The notes below the pieces were generated by a model, which saw nothing but the letters and a program-made list of their open reading frames with translations, was not told where the DNA came from and did not search any database. A stretch of 64,000 bases of DNA from Duganella radicis (GTDB lineage Bacteria > Pseudomonadota > Gammaproteobacteria > Burkholderiales > Burkholderiaceae_D). This document shows positions 55,498 to 64,000 of this stretch, one piece after another. How positions within the stretch are numbered: the first letter of the stretch is position 1; every line of letters starts with the position of its first letter. The stretch is taken from assembly GCF_009720825.1 (NCBI RefSeq), contig NZ_WNKY01000011.1, forward strand, positions 101,444-165,443, given 5' to 3'. The translations under genes were made by a program, and so were the position numbers.

Positions 55498-57162
55498 TTA
55501 AAGCTTGGCGGAGTGTTCGCGGGTGGCGTGGAATTGCAGTTTCGGCCAGCGCTCCTGCGTCAGGCGCAGGTTGACGCTCGACGTTGCCAGATACGCCAGG
55601 TTGCCCGCCGCATCGTAAGCCACGTTATGACCCAGCTGGTCTTCGAAGTCGGCCAGCGCTTTTTTGTCGTCGCTCGACACCCAGCGTGCGCTGCTGATGC
55701 TGGTGCTTTCAAACACCGCGTCGACGCCGTACTCGTTCATCAGGCGGCTTGCGACCACCTCGAACTGAAGCACGCCAACCGCACCCAGCACCAGCTCGCC
55801 CCCCTGCACCGGCTTGAACACCTGCACCGCACCCTCCTCGCCCAGCTGCTGCAAGCCTTTGTGCAGCTGCTTGATTTTCAGCGGGTTGCGGATGCGCACC
55901 TGGCGGAAAAAGTCCGGGGCGAAGAATGGAATGCCGGTAAAGGTCAGCATCTCGCCTTCGGAGAAGGAGTCGCCGATCTGCATATTGCCGTGGTTGGGCA
56001 GGCCGATGATGTCGCCGGCGTACGCCTCTTCCACCTGCTCGCGGGTCGATGCCATGAAGGTCACCACCGAGGATACCTTCACCTCGCGCCCCAGACGCAA
56101 ATGCTTGACCTTCATGCCGCGCTCGAAACGGCCCGAGCACACGCGCAGGAAGGCGATGCGGTCGCGGTGCGCCGGGTCCATATTGGCCTGGATCTTGAAT
56201 ACGAAGCCGGTGAACGGCTCTTCCTTCGGATCGACCGCGCGTACACTGGCGTCGCGCTCGCGCGGCGCCGGCGCCCAGTCCACCAGCGCCGACAGGATCT
56301 CGCGCACGCCGAAGTTGTTGATCGCGGAGCCAAAGAACACCGGCGTCTGCACGCCCGACAGGAATTGCTCCAGGTCGAACGGAGTCGAAGCGCCGCTGAC
56401 CAGTTCCACTTCCATGCGCAGCTGGTCCATCTCCAGCGGGAACATCTCCTGCAAGCGCGGGTTGTCGATGCCTTCGATGATTTCAAACGCACCGTCGGCA
56501 CGCTCCTCACCGGCCTTGAACAGCATGATGGTGTCGTTCAGCAGGTGGTACACGCCGCGGAAGTTCTTGCCCATGCCGATCGGCCAGGTCACCGGCGCGC
56601 ATTTGATCTTCAGCACCGACTCCAGCTCGTCCAGCAGTTCCAGCGGATCGCGGGTTTCGCGGTCCATCTTGTTCATGAAGGTGACGATCGGCGTGTTGCG
56701 CATGCGGCACACGTCCAGCAGCTTGATGGTCTGCGCTTCCACACCCTTGGCGGCGTCGATCACCATCAGCGCCGAGTCGACGGCGGTCAGCACGCGGTAG
56801 GTGTCTTCCGAGAAGTCCTGGTGGCCCGGGGTGTCCAGCAGGTTGACCACGTGGTCGCGGAATTCAAACTGCATCACCGACGATGCCACCGAAATGCCGC
56901 GCTGCTTCTCGATTTCCATCCAGTCCGAGGTCGCGTGGCGGCCCGATTTACGGGCCTTGACGGTACCCGCCATCTGGATCGCGCCCGAGAACAGCAGCAG
57001 CTTTTCGGTCAGCGTGGTTTTACCCGCATCCGGGTGGGAGATGATGCCGAAGGTGCGGCGGCGCTGTACTTCGCGCGCGATCAGGGCCGGCGTTCTGGCG
57101 CTGGCCGCGGCCGGGGCGTCGTCGTTATTCTCGGGGATTGTGTTTTCGGTATCGTTGACCAT
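55498..57162 (-). CDS. prfC: peptide chain release factor 3
   Basis: The protein has 554 residues. The G domain has [21 protein letters not shown] and the NKMD element (MNKMDRE), and the long RF3-type insertion and C-terminal domains follow, with [19 protein letters not shown]. It recycles RF1/RF2 from the ribosome using GTP. It is monocistronic by spacing, 45 bp from pilY1 with the same orientation. Confidence 0.95.
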   Translation of the reverse strand: MVNDTENTIPENNDDAPAAASARTPALIAREVQRRRTFGIISHPDAGKTTLTEKLLLFSGAIQMAGTVKARKSGRHATSDWMEIEKQRGISVASSVMQFEFRDHVVNLLDTPGHQDFSEDTYRVLTAVDSALMVIDAAKGVEAQTIKLLDVCRMRNTPIVTFMNKMDRETRDPLELLDELESVLKIKCAPVTWPIGMGKNFRGVYHLLNDTIMLFKAGEERADGAFEIIEGIDNPRLQEMFPLEMDQLRMEVELVSGASTPFDLEQFLSGVQTPVFFGSAINNFGVREILSALVDWAPAPRERDASVRAVDPKEEPFTGFVFKIQANMDPAHRDRIAFLRVCSGRFERGMKVKHLRLGREVKVSSVVTFMASTREQVEEAYAGDIIGLPNHGNMQIGDSFSEGEMLTFTGIPFFAPDFFRQVRIRNPLKIKQLHKGLQQLGEEGAVQVFKPVQGGELVLGAVGVLQFEVVASRLMNEYGVDAVFESTSISSARWVSSDDKKALADFEDQLGHNVAYDAAGNLAYLATSSVNLRLTQERWPKLQFHATREHSAKL

Positions 57163-57207
57163 GTGTGGGCGAGCTAAGGCGGTTCTGCAAACCCTCGATT
57201 ATACCCT

Positions 57208-60200
57208 TTATTCTCCTTTAATACGACGCCATCCGACCCGGTGCGCCTCGGCCGTATCCAGCTCCTTGGTGCGGCTGGTGGCGTTGCTGCCGTCGGCGAA
57301 GGTGGTGATCAGTTTCAGCTGCCCGCTCGGCAGCCGCACGATGATGAAGCCGACCGCCGCCGAGGTGTTGGACAGCGTGGTGCCGGCCGGGTCGCCGTTC
57401 ACGCCCTGCCCGGTGCACACGTCCACCTGGTACAGATTACTGGTGCCGCCCACCGAGCAGGCCGACGACGACGATGGAATATTGGTGATCACATTGGCCA
57501 CGCCGCTGACGATTTGCGGATCGAGGTTCATGCGTTCGCCGGCGTTCAGGTTCCAGTTGAAGTACCAGCCGTTTTTGCTGTTCAGGTCGACCGGGTTGTT
57601 GGTCACGGCGTAGGTGGTGCTGTTGCTGGACGAACCCAGCACGCTCAGGGTTTGCTGCACCAGGCTGGAGGTCGGGATGGTGCCCAGCGCCGTGCCGCTG
57701 TCTTTCAACGCGAACAGGGTCTGGACGTCGGTGTTGCTGGTGTCCGGCACATCCAGCAGACGGCCGGTGCCGAACAGCACCATGCGCACGGCGGTGGTTC
57801 TGGTGGTGGTCAGGCCGCTGGGGTCGGTGCTGGTGACCGGTACGCCGCATTGGGTCACGTCCGGGCGGGTGGTGATCGGCTTGGTGACGCCGGCATCGCC
57901 CATCTTGATCACGCCGATGGCGCCGCTGGCGGCGGTCAGGTCGAAGCGCCACATGGCGCCCAGCACGTCGCCGCCGTACACATAGGTGACCCCGGCGTCG
58001 GCCAGCGGGTCGCTGCTGATGGCGGTGATCTTGGCCAGGCCGGATGGCGTGGTGGTGTCGCCCGAACCGGTCCTGGCGCGCGCCAGGATGTTGCCGGTGG
58101 CCGCGTCGACGATGAACAGCACGCCGTTGCCGGTGCCGCCCGCCACGCCATCGCTGCCGGGGATGTTGTTGTAGCCGGAAGTCAGGAACACCACCCACTT
58201 GTCCTGCCAGATGCCGAACTGCGGATTGCCGAAGCTCAGGCCCAGGTCGGGATCGTTATGCTGCGGGCACACGGCGGCGTCGGCGCACAGTTCCCACATC
58301 ACCTTGGGCGCGGTGGGATCGGTCACGTCCAGCGCGTAGTAACCGCGCCCGCCCGCGTTCAGGCCGCCGACCAGCATGGTGCGCCAGGCGCCGCCGATCT
58401 TCACGTCCGCCACCTCCGGCGAGCCGTCGGCGGTGAACTGGTGGTTGGTGCCGTAGGTGGTGCTGGCCAGCGCCGCCATCTTGCTCATGACGATGCGCGG
58501 CACGTAAGCCCAGCGTTCGTTGCCGTTGGCGGCGTCGAAGGCGTGCAGCATGCCGTCGTTGGCGGCCACGAACACGGTGCCGGGACGGCCGGCGTAAGTG
58601 TTCTTGTAGTCGGCGTAGGCCACGTCCGGATAGTTGTTGTGCGGTTCGCGCAGGTAGGCCGGCTTGGACGAGGCGATGTCGCCGATCACGATCGGCACGG
58701 TGGCGCCGGCGGCGTCGGTGGTGGTGCTGTAGGCACGGAACAGGTTGTCGTCGGCGTAGTCCTGCACGCCGCGCAGCCAGTTGACCATGTTGGTGCCGCT
58801 GTTGACCGTGGCCTTGTCGGTCGCCGACAGCAGCGTGCACTGGGCCAGGATGGCGCACTTGTTGGCGAACCAGGCCTTGGTGGCACCATCCATATTATCG
58901 TAGGTGAAGTCGACCGGATCGCTGCCCGGCAACTGGCTGGCCTGCATCATCTTGATGCGGCGCGTGGCGATCGATTTGCCGACCGTGGTGCTGGTGCTCC
59001 AGCTTGGGGTCTTGATCACGTCGCCGGTGGTGGTGTCGATCTTGCGGTCGGTCAGTTCGCCGTACCAGCGCACGGTGGTGAAGGTGGCCGAGAAGATGTC
59101 GTTGTCGGTCAGCGTGATGTTCGGCGTGGAGGTGGCCGCCGCCGCCGCCGCGCCGGTACGCACCTGCATGTTGGACAGCGCTTCGCGCAGGCCGCTCACC
59201 ACGTCCTTGGGATCTTGCGCGCTGAAGTATTTGCCGTGGCCGTTGATGGCGGCGTGCCACAAGTCGTCCACCCGTTCCTGCACGGTGCTGGCGGTGTTGG
59301 TGGTGTCCGGGTCCGGCCACACGTAGGCGCCGCCGCCGTTCCACGGGCAGCCGCTTGGCGCCTGCGTGATCAGGTTGTAGAAGTCGCCGCCCGGTTTGGG
59401 CGCGGTGTCGTAGCTGGCTTCATAGGTCATCACGCCGTCCACGCCCAGGCCCAGCGTGTAGGTGTTCATGTGCAAATGGGTGTTCTCGCCGTTGGCGGCG
59501 GGCACCGAGCCGGGCTTGGTCATGTCCGGCTCCAGCGACGGCCGCAGGGACACGGTGCTGGTGCTGGAACCGCCGTTGTACCAGTGCAGCGCGACGTCGG
59601 CGATGGATGGCTGCGTCTGCGCCCGCTTGTCGACGCAGCCGGAGGAAATGGTGCAGAAGCGCGCGCTGTTCTCCACGTTGTCGTTGTTGACCACGTTGGC
59701 GGTGCTGCTGCCGTTCCAGTAGCCGTCGGTGGTCAGGATCATGAAGTTGGGCTGGCACGGGTACTGCACCACTTCCTGCCCGGCCGCGTAGTTGTACGGC
59801 GTGAGGTTGGCGAACATGCGGCCGACGTTGTCCATCGCGGTGCGGATCGGCGTCGAGCCGGAGGTGGTGGTGTTGTACAGGGTGCTGTACCAAGTGGTGC
59901 GCGCGCTGCCGGTGAAGTCGGCCGGTTTCAGGTCCATGGCCGAGCCGGCGCCGGCGTTGGACAGCTTGACGTAGCCCACCTTGTAGTTGGCGGTAATCGG
60001 CGAGAAGGCGATGCCCACCGAGGTCTTCATCATTTGCAGGCGGCTCTTGTAGTAGACGTACCAGTTGGCGAAGTTGGTCATCTCTTCGGCGTAGGTGCAG
60101 GTGGCGCCGGCGCAGTCGACGCGGTCGGCCGATTTCGGATAGGTCTGGCCGCTGACGATGTTGACCCGCACGAAAGGATTCGGCGCGCCGGAACCGGCCG

Positions 60201-61755
60201 ACAGCGCCGCCGTGGTGGTCGGGATGGTGTCCATGCCGGCCGACACCACGGTGCTGACCAGCGTGCCGGGATTGCTCACCGCGCCGATGGTCAGCGCGCC
60301 GGTGTTGGCGGTCGAGCCGCTGTCCACCACGCACACGCTGTTGGTCGGCAGCGCGTTGACGCAGGCGGCGTTGCTGCCGGCGTAGGCCTTGTAGGTGCCG
60401 CTGGTGCCGATCTTGGCGATGAACAGCGCCGCCACCTGCGCCGCCGTCTGGTTGCGGCCGATCGCCATGCTGCTGAACAGGCTGGTGGCGTTGTAGCTGG
60501 TGGCCCCCATGGCCGGCGTGCCGCTGTTCGCGGTGGTGCCGCTGAAGGTGACGTAGGCCGGCGCCACGCGCACCGAGTTGGCGGTGACGGTGAAGCCCCA
60601 GCCGGCGCGCGAGCTGTCGCTGACGGTCATGCAGTTGGTCAGGCTCTTGCTGCCGGTGCAGGTCACCGGCACCACCGCCACCACGTTCTCCGCCGCCAGC
60701 GTGATGCCGAACACGCTGCACGCCGGCACGGTCGGCTGCCCGGTCGGCGTTTTCACGCAGGCGTAGTACTGGTTGGTGGTGCTGCGGGCGATGATGTTGG
60801 CCGCCACCGTGCTGGCCATGGTCTGCTGCTTGATGGCGGTGTTGGTGCCGGTGCTGGCGGTCATGGTGCCGCTGGTGATGTTGACGCTGCCGCCGCTTTC
60901 GGCGATCGCGATGTTGGTGATGTTGAGCGAATTGGCGGTGGACGAGGCGCCGATGGCGATGGTGCCGTACGACGCCACCGCGCCGGACGGCGTCGAATAG
61001 CTCGGATAAACAAAGGCGCCCACCCGCTTGCCCTGGCAAGCGGTCAGCAGCCGGTCGCTGCACCAGCGCACCTTGACCGGCACCGGATAGCCGGACGGCG
61101 CCGCCGCCCCGATCGCGGTCGATTTGCAGGTCTTCATGGTGTCGTCGGTGCAGTACTGGCCGACGCCGATGGTGTAGTAGTACGGGCCGGTGACGATGTC
61201 CACCGGCGATTTGTAGGTCGCGTCCGGATAGGTGTAGCTGGAGGTATTGAACTGGCACACGCCGCTGCTGCTGGTGGTGCACCATTTCAGGTCCGGGAAG
61301 CTGGACACCAGATTGATGTTGGAGGTGACGGTGTTGCCAAACAGGTCGGCCTTGCGGGCGCCGAAGCCGTCGCCGCTGACCGAGGTCCAGTTGCTGGTGT
61401 TGGCGGCGGTTTGCTCGGGATAGTAGGTGCCGTCGGCCTTGATCGGCACCTGGTAGTGGATGGCCGGGTTGTAGTACTGCTTGTTGAAATCCGGGCTCAT
61501 GAACGGCGGATGGCCGACGTTGCAGGCCATGATGCCGGCCGCCAGCGTGGCATTGCTGCGGCACAGGCTGTCGTTGACGTAGTCCGGCGTGTAGGTCTGG
61601 TCCATCGAGCCGGAGTTATCGAACAGCAGCATCAGGTTGGGCTTGACCGTGCCGGTGCCGGTGATGTTCAGCAGCGGCACCTGGGCGATCTGGGTCTGGG
61701 CGGCCATCGCGGGCAGCGCGATCAGCAGCGCCAGCAGGGCAAGTAGCTTCTTCAT
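57208..61755 (-). CDS. pilY1: type IV pilus tip adhesin/assembly factor PilY1
   Basis: The protein has 1515 residues. A signal peptide ends AMAAQ. A von Willebrand A-type start follows, MLLFDNSGSMDQTY with a MIDAS DxSxS. About residues 180-570 are Ser/Thr/Ala-rich with repeat-like segments. The second half is the PilY1 beta-propeller (NDGMLHAFDAANGNERWAYVP, GYYALDVTDP). It promotes pilus extension, adhesion and surface sensing. It is longer than the P. aeruginosa form (about 1160), mainly in the N-terminal half. The start is 10 bp after pilX. Confidence 0.9.
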   Translation of the reverse strand: MKKLLALLALLIALPAMAAQTQIAQVPLLNITGTGTVKPNLMLLFDNSGSMDQTYTPDYVNDSLCRSNATLAAGIMACNVGHPPFMSPDFNKQYYNPAIHYQVPIKADGTYYPEQTAANTSNWTSVSGDGFGARKADLFGNTVTSNINLVSSFPDLKWCTTSSSGVCQFNTSSYTYPDATYKSPVDIVTGPYYYTIGVGQYCTDDTMKTCKSTAIGAAAPSGYPVPVKVRWCSDRLLTACQGKRVGAFVYPSYSTPSGAVASYGTIAIGASSTANSLNITNIAIAESGGSVNITSGTMTASTGTNTAIKQQTMASTVAANIIARSTTNQYYACVKTPTGQPTVPACSVFGITLAAENVVAVVPVTCTGSKSLTNCMTVSDSSRAGWGFTVTANSVRVAPAYVTFSGTTANSGTPAMGATSYNATSLFSSMAIGRNQTAAQVAALFIAKIGTSGTYKAYAGSNAACVNALPTNSVCVVDSGSTANTGALTIGAVSNPGTLVSTVVSAGMDTIPTTTAALSAGSGAPNPFVRVNIVSGQTYPKSADRVDCAGATCTYAEEMTNFANWYVYYKSRLQMMKTSVGIAFSPITANYKVGYVKLSNAGAGSAMDLKPADFTGSARTTWYSTLYNTTTSGSTPIRTAMDNVGRMFANLTPYNYAAGQEVVQYPCQPNFMILTTDGYWNGSSTANVVNNDNVENSARFCTISSGCVDKRAQTQPSIADVALHWYNGGSSTSTVSLRPSLEPDMTKPGSVPAANGENTHLHMNTYTLGLGVDGVMTYEASYDTAPKPGGDFYNLITQAPSGCPWNGGGAYVWPDPDTTNTASTVQERVDDLWHAAINGHGKYFSAQDPKDVVSGLREALSNMQVRTGAAAAAATSTPNITLTDNDIFSATFTTVRWYGELTDRKIDTTTGDVIKTPSWSTSTTVGKSIATRRIKMMQASQLPGSDPVDFTYDNMDGATKAWFANKCAILAQCTLLSATDKATVNSGTNMVNWLRGVQDYADDNLFRAYSTTTDAAGATVPIVIGDIASSKPAYLREPHNNYPDVAYADYKNTYAGRPGTVFVAANDGMLHAFDAANGNERWAYVPRIVMSKMAALASTTYGTNHQFTADGSPEVADVKIGGAWRTMLVGGLNAGGRGYYALDVTDPTAPKVMWELCADAAVCPQHNDPDLGLSFGNPQFGIWQDKWVVFLTSGYNNIPGSDGVAGGTGNGVLFIVDAATGNILARARTGSGDTTTPSGLAKITAISSDPLADAGVTYVYGGDVLGAMWRFDLTAASGAIGVIKMGDAGVTKPITTRPDVTQCGVPVTSTDPSGLTTTRTTAVRMVLFGTGRLLDVPDTSNTDVQTLFALKDSGTALGTIPTSSLVQQTLSVLGSSSNSTTYAVTNNPVDLNSKNGWYFNWNLNAGERMNLDPQIVSGVANVITNIPSSSSACSVGGTSNLYQVDVCTGQGVNGDPAGTTLSNTSAAVGFIIVRLPSGQLKLITTFADGSNATSRTKELDTAEAHRVGWRRIKGE

Positions 61756-61765
61756 GATGAGTTCC

Positions 61766-62344
61766 TCAAGGGCCTTTCATGATGACGGCCTGCGTCACCA
61801 CATTGCCGCCGCGCGGGCCGAACACGCGCGCCGTCACCACATAGTGGATCTGGGCCGCGACAGCCAGGTTGGAAGCGTCGATCTTCAGCGTTTCGCCCAG
61901 CGCGCGCGGGCCGGTGGTGCCGCTGCGCGGCGCGGTGATCTGGCAGCGGTTGGCGTTGTCGTCGTAGGCGCCCGGCAGCGTGCACATGCGGTGGATCACG
62001 TACTGCACCCGGTTGCCGTCGGCGTCGGCCGGCAGCGTGATGGCGCCGGTCCAGAAATTCGGGTTGCTGACCGTCCACAGCTGCGGCAGGGTCGCCACGT
62101 AGCCGACCGCCGCCTGGTCGGCCAGCAGCAGGTTCTTGTTGGGCACATTGCGCAGGTAGGTGAAGCCGGCGTGCAGGCCGGCGTCGGCCGCCTTGGCCAG
62201 CGCCGCCTCGTACGCCAGGTTGGAGGTGGTCAGCGTGCTGGAGTTGCTGGACTTGAGCAGGTAAATGCTGCTGACCATCATCACCGCCAGCATGATGAGC
62301 ATGATCGGCAAGGCGATGCCGCGCTGGGAATTAAGCTGTCTCAT
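61766..62344 (-). CDS. pilX: minor pilin PilX
   Basis: The protein has 192 residues. The N-terminus QLNSQRGIALPIMLIMLAVMM is a PilX-type class III signal with the cleavage after Gly and a long hydrophobic helix. A globular pilin part follows. ATG 62344 overlaps the pilW stop by 4 bp and fixes the start. It helps build the pilus tip with PilV, PilW and PilY1. Confidence 0.9.
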   Translation of the reverse strand: MRQLNSQRGIALPIMLIMLAVMMVSSIYLLKSSNSSTLTTSNLAYEAALAKAADAGLHAGFTYLRNVPNKNLLLADQAAVGYVATLPQLWTVSNPNFWTGAITLPADADGNRVQYVIHRMCTLPGAYDDNANRCQITAPRSGTTGPRALGETLKIDASNLAVAAQIHYVVTARVFGPRGGNVVTQAVIMKGP

Positions 62345-63552
62345 GGCCGGAACTGTGAATTGAGAATCGGGACGATGGTTTCGAACACGCGATAGCGATA
62401 GCACTTCCAGTCGGTGGCATCGCCCGCCACGGCCACGTTGACCGTGACCGGCACCGCCGCCACGCCCCGCGGCACGGCGTTGGCAAACACGGTCGGCTGC
62501 GCCGTGGTGGCGCTGCATGCGGCGCCGGGGCGCGGTTTCTCGACGGTCTTGCTGCGCGCCACCACGGCGATGCGCACGGCGGCGATGCGCTGGTAGTCGC
62601 CGGGACCGCCGTTGACGCCGTCGTTGTCGGCATCGATCATGGTGCCGCTCCAGACCGTGGTCTGCATGCCGGTGCTGGTGGCCACCATCTGCGTGCCGTT
62701 GCCGGCCGGGTTGGGATCGTAATTGGCCAGCGCGCGGTTGTCGAAGCCGTATTGCGCCTTGATCGAGACGATGTTGTCGGCCACCGAGGAGCCGGCGCCC
62801 TCGGCGCCCGCCAGGTCGGTGGCGCGCAGCAGCAGGATGCCGTTCCGCACCGACCAGGTGTGGAAATGCAGCAGGTCCGGCTGGCCCAGGTTGTACATGA
62901 AGGTGACGTTCTTGGCGTAGGCCTGCGCCATGGCGGGCGCCGGATTGTAGCGGTACTGGCTGCCGCCAGCCAGCAGCATCTCGGCGCCACGGCCGGCGGC
63001 CGGGTTGAAGCCGGCCATCTGCATGATGGTGCAGGGCCGGTCCGACGCTTGCGCCGACACCACCAGCACATCGCCCGGGTTGTAGCCGTAGGGACCGATC
63101 TGCGCGCCCACCACGAAGCTCTCGCCGCCATAGTCGGCCGTCATCTTGATGGAACCGACGCCGGCGTTGGAACTGCCGCTGTTGAAGGAGATCACGTCGG
63201 GCGCGGCGCCGTTGGACTGGATCACCACCCCCGCCAGCGGCGTGATGTCGACGCCGTCTTGCTTGGCGCCCAGCAGCTGGTAGCCGCGCTGGTCGCTGAA
63301 GGTGGTGTTGCAGCCGGCCACGGTGCGGTCGTTCAGGCCCCAGCCGGCGGTGGCGGCGTCGCCGCTCAGGGAGAACATGGCCAGCATGCCGTTTTGCATG
63401 GAATCGGAACCGCCAACGGCGGCGTCCTTGTTGGCCTCGCCGCTGATCACCAGCCGGGTGGCGAACAGCAGCGCCAGCAGGCCGATCACCACGCTGACCA
63501 TCAGCTCTACCAGCGAGAAGCCGCCCTGGCGGCGCGGGATCAAGGTATTCAT
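62341..63552 (-). CDS. pilW: minor pilin PilW
   Basis: The protein has 403 residues. The prepilin cleavage site is RRQGGFSLVELMVSVVIGLL, with the conserved Glu5. A large globular domain follows. The start lies 1 bp after the pilV stop. It is a minor pilin needed for type IV pilus initiation. Confidence 0.92.
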   Translation of the reverse strand: MNTLIPRRQGGFSLVELMVSVVIGLLALLFATRLVISGEANKDAAVGGSDSMQNGMLAMFSLSGDAATAGWGLNDRTVAGCNTTFSDQRGYQLLGAKQDGVDITPLAGVVIQSNGAAPDVISFNSGSSNAGVGSIKMTADYGGESFVVGAQIGPYGYNPGDVLVVSAQASDRPCTIMQMAGFNPAAGRGAEMLLAGGSQYRYNPAPAMAQAYAKNVTFMYNLGQPDLLHFHTWSVRNGILLLRATDLAGAEGAGSSVADNIVSIKAQYGFDNRALANYDPNPAGNGTQMVATSTGMQTTVWSGTMIDADNDGVNGGPGDYQRIAAVRIAVVARSKTVEKPRPGAACSATTAQPTVFANAVPRGVAAVPVTVNVAVAGDATDWKCYRYRVFETIVPILNSQFRP

Positions 63553-63553
63553 G

Positions 63554-64000
63554 TCAGCGCGCGATGTAGGAAGTGACACGGTGGCGGTTGGTCTCGCTCC
63601 TGGCCTTGCGCTGCCAGCGGATGGAGATGTCGACCTGATAGCGGTTCTGCGCCGGCTGGTCCTGCACCGCCACCGACAGGATGGCGCCGGGGATGTTCCC
63701 ACGGGTTTCGGTGACCCAGGCGCTCAGCTGGTCGTTGGCGGTGGCGCCTTCGGCCAGGTTGTACAGGGCGATGTTGGGCAGGTCGGCGTTGATCACGCCG
63801 ATCAGTTTCTCGGCCGCCAGCGTGGCCTCGGCGCGCATGCCGGCGTCCGACAGCGCCGAGTAGGCGCGCGCCTGCAAGCCCACCGTGCCCAGCAGGCCGA
63901 TGCCGAGGATGACGATGGCCAGCATCACCTCCAGCAGCGCGATGCCGCCCTGCCGCTGCCGCTGCGGCGGCGAGCCGGCGCGCCTGGCGCGCGGTTGCGG
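63554..64000 (-). CDS. pilV: minor pilin PilV, 5' partial
   Basis: The frame is open to the right edge, so the first codons are missing. The prepilin motif RQGGIALLEVMLAIVILG lies at about 63890-63950, followed by a globular part with LISWVTETRG-like pilin sequence. 149 codons including the stop are visible. The order pilV-pilW-pilX-pilY1 is the usual minor pilin cluster; the missing pilE and fimT/pilU-type genes would be outside the window. Confidence 0.88.
   Translation of the reverse strand, partial: PQPRARRAGSPPQRQRQGGIALLEVMLAIVILGIGLLGTVGLQARAYSALSDAGMRAEATLAAEKLIGVINADLPNIALYNLAEGATANDQLSAWVTETRGNIPGAILSVAVQDQPAQNRYQVDISIRWQRKARSETNRHRVTSYIAR

Noticed and set aside
57241..61746. A 1501-codon open frame on the plus strand opposite pilY1
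   Set aside because: It is the antisense shadow of a high-GC gene. The composition (Gly/Val/Arg/His) is unnatural and pilY1 has clear domains, a signal peptide and an operon place.

Overview
The window reads as chromosome of a high-GC betaproteobacterium, most likely Oxalobacteraceae (Massilia/Duganella/Janthinobacterium type). The reasons are the very G/C-rich third codon positions, the ligA-zipA-smc block, a tandem glycine riboswitch ahead of gcvTHP, a urtABCDE cluster with its own porin, a KirBac channel and a pilVWXY1 minor-pilin cluster. This placement is inference from gene content; no marker such as 16S rRNA is present. No rRNA, tRNA or CRISPR array was seen.

Layout. 1-5.35 kb: an NCS1-transporter/histidine-kinase/receiver fusion (5' end cut by the window), its overlapping LuxR-type regulator and a DUF445 membrane protein. 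5.34-10.0 kb: a caa3-type terminal oxidase (subunit I/III fusion, subunit II-cytochrome c fusion, lipoprotein cytochrome c), divergent from a diheme cytochrome. 10-17.7 kb: an AI-2E family permease, then on the minus strand porin-urtABCDE for urea or short amides. 17.8-19.7 kb: topoisomerase IB and two unknown small proteins. 19.7-29.8 kb: a long minus-strand run (PAP2-like, smc, zipA, ligA, galU, def, KirBac), mostly joined by 4-bp overlaps. 29.9-36.25 kb: GST, a type II toxin-antitoxin pair, DUF1631, a chemoreceptor, a Gly/Ser-rich small protein and a ClpP-like protease. 36.3-41.1 kb: promoter, tandem glycine riboswitch, gcvT, gcvH, a clear intrinsic terminator, gcvP.

41.1-44.9 kb is the accessory region and is visibly lower in GC. 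It begins with a decayed second copy of the gcvP 3' end and carries a secreted protein, a small acidic protein, a two-gene operon (HEPN/AbiU2-like plus an unnamed partner) and the remains of a yhfG-fic toxin-antitoxin module. A short degenerate repeat recurs between these genes. I read it as the residue of mobile DNA inserted beside gcvP; the two-gene operon is the best candidate for an undescribed defence or toxin-antitoxin system.

44.9-55.4 kb: S41 peptidase, an ArsR-like regulator with two small membrane proteins, a chemoreceptor with altered tip residues next to a secreted Cache protein, a cupin, a YtrA-type GntR/ABC operon with a recognisable operator, exonuclease III, a histidine phosphatase and an NAD(P)HX dehydratase. 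A palindromic repeat element at 55.4 kb separates the last gene from prfC. 57.2-64 kb: pilY1, pilX, pilW and pilV (cut by the window end), encoding minor pilins and the tip adhesin of type IV pili.
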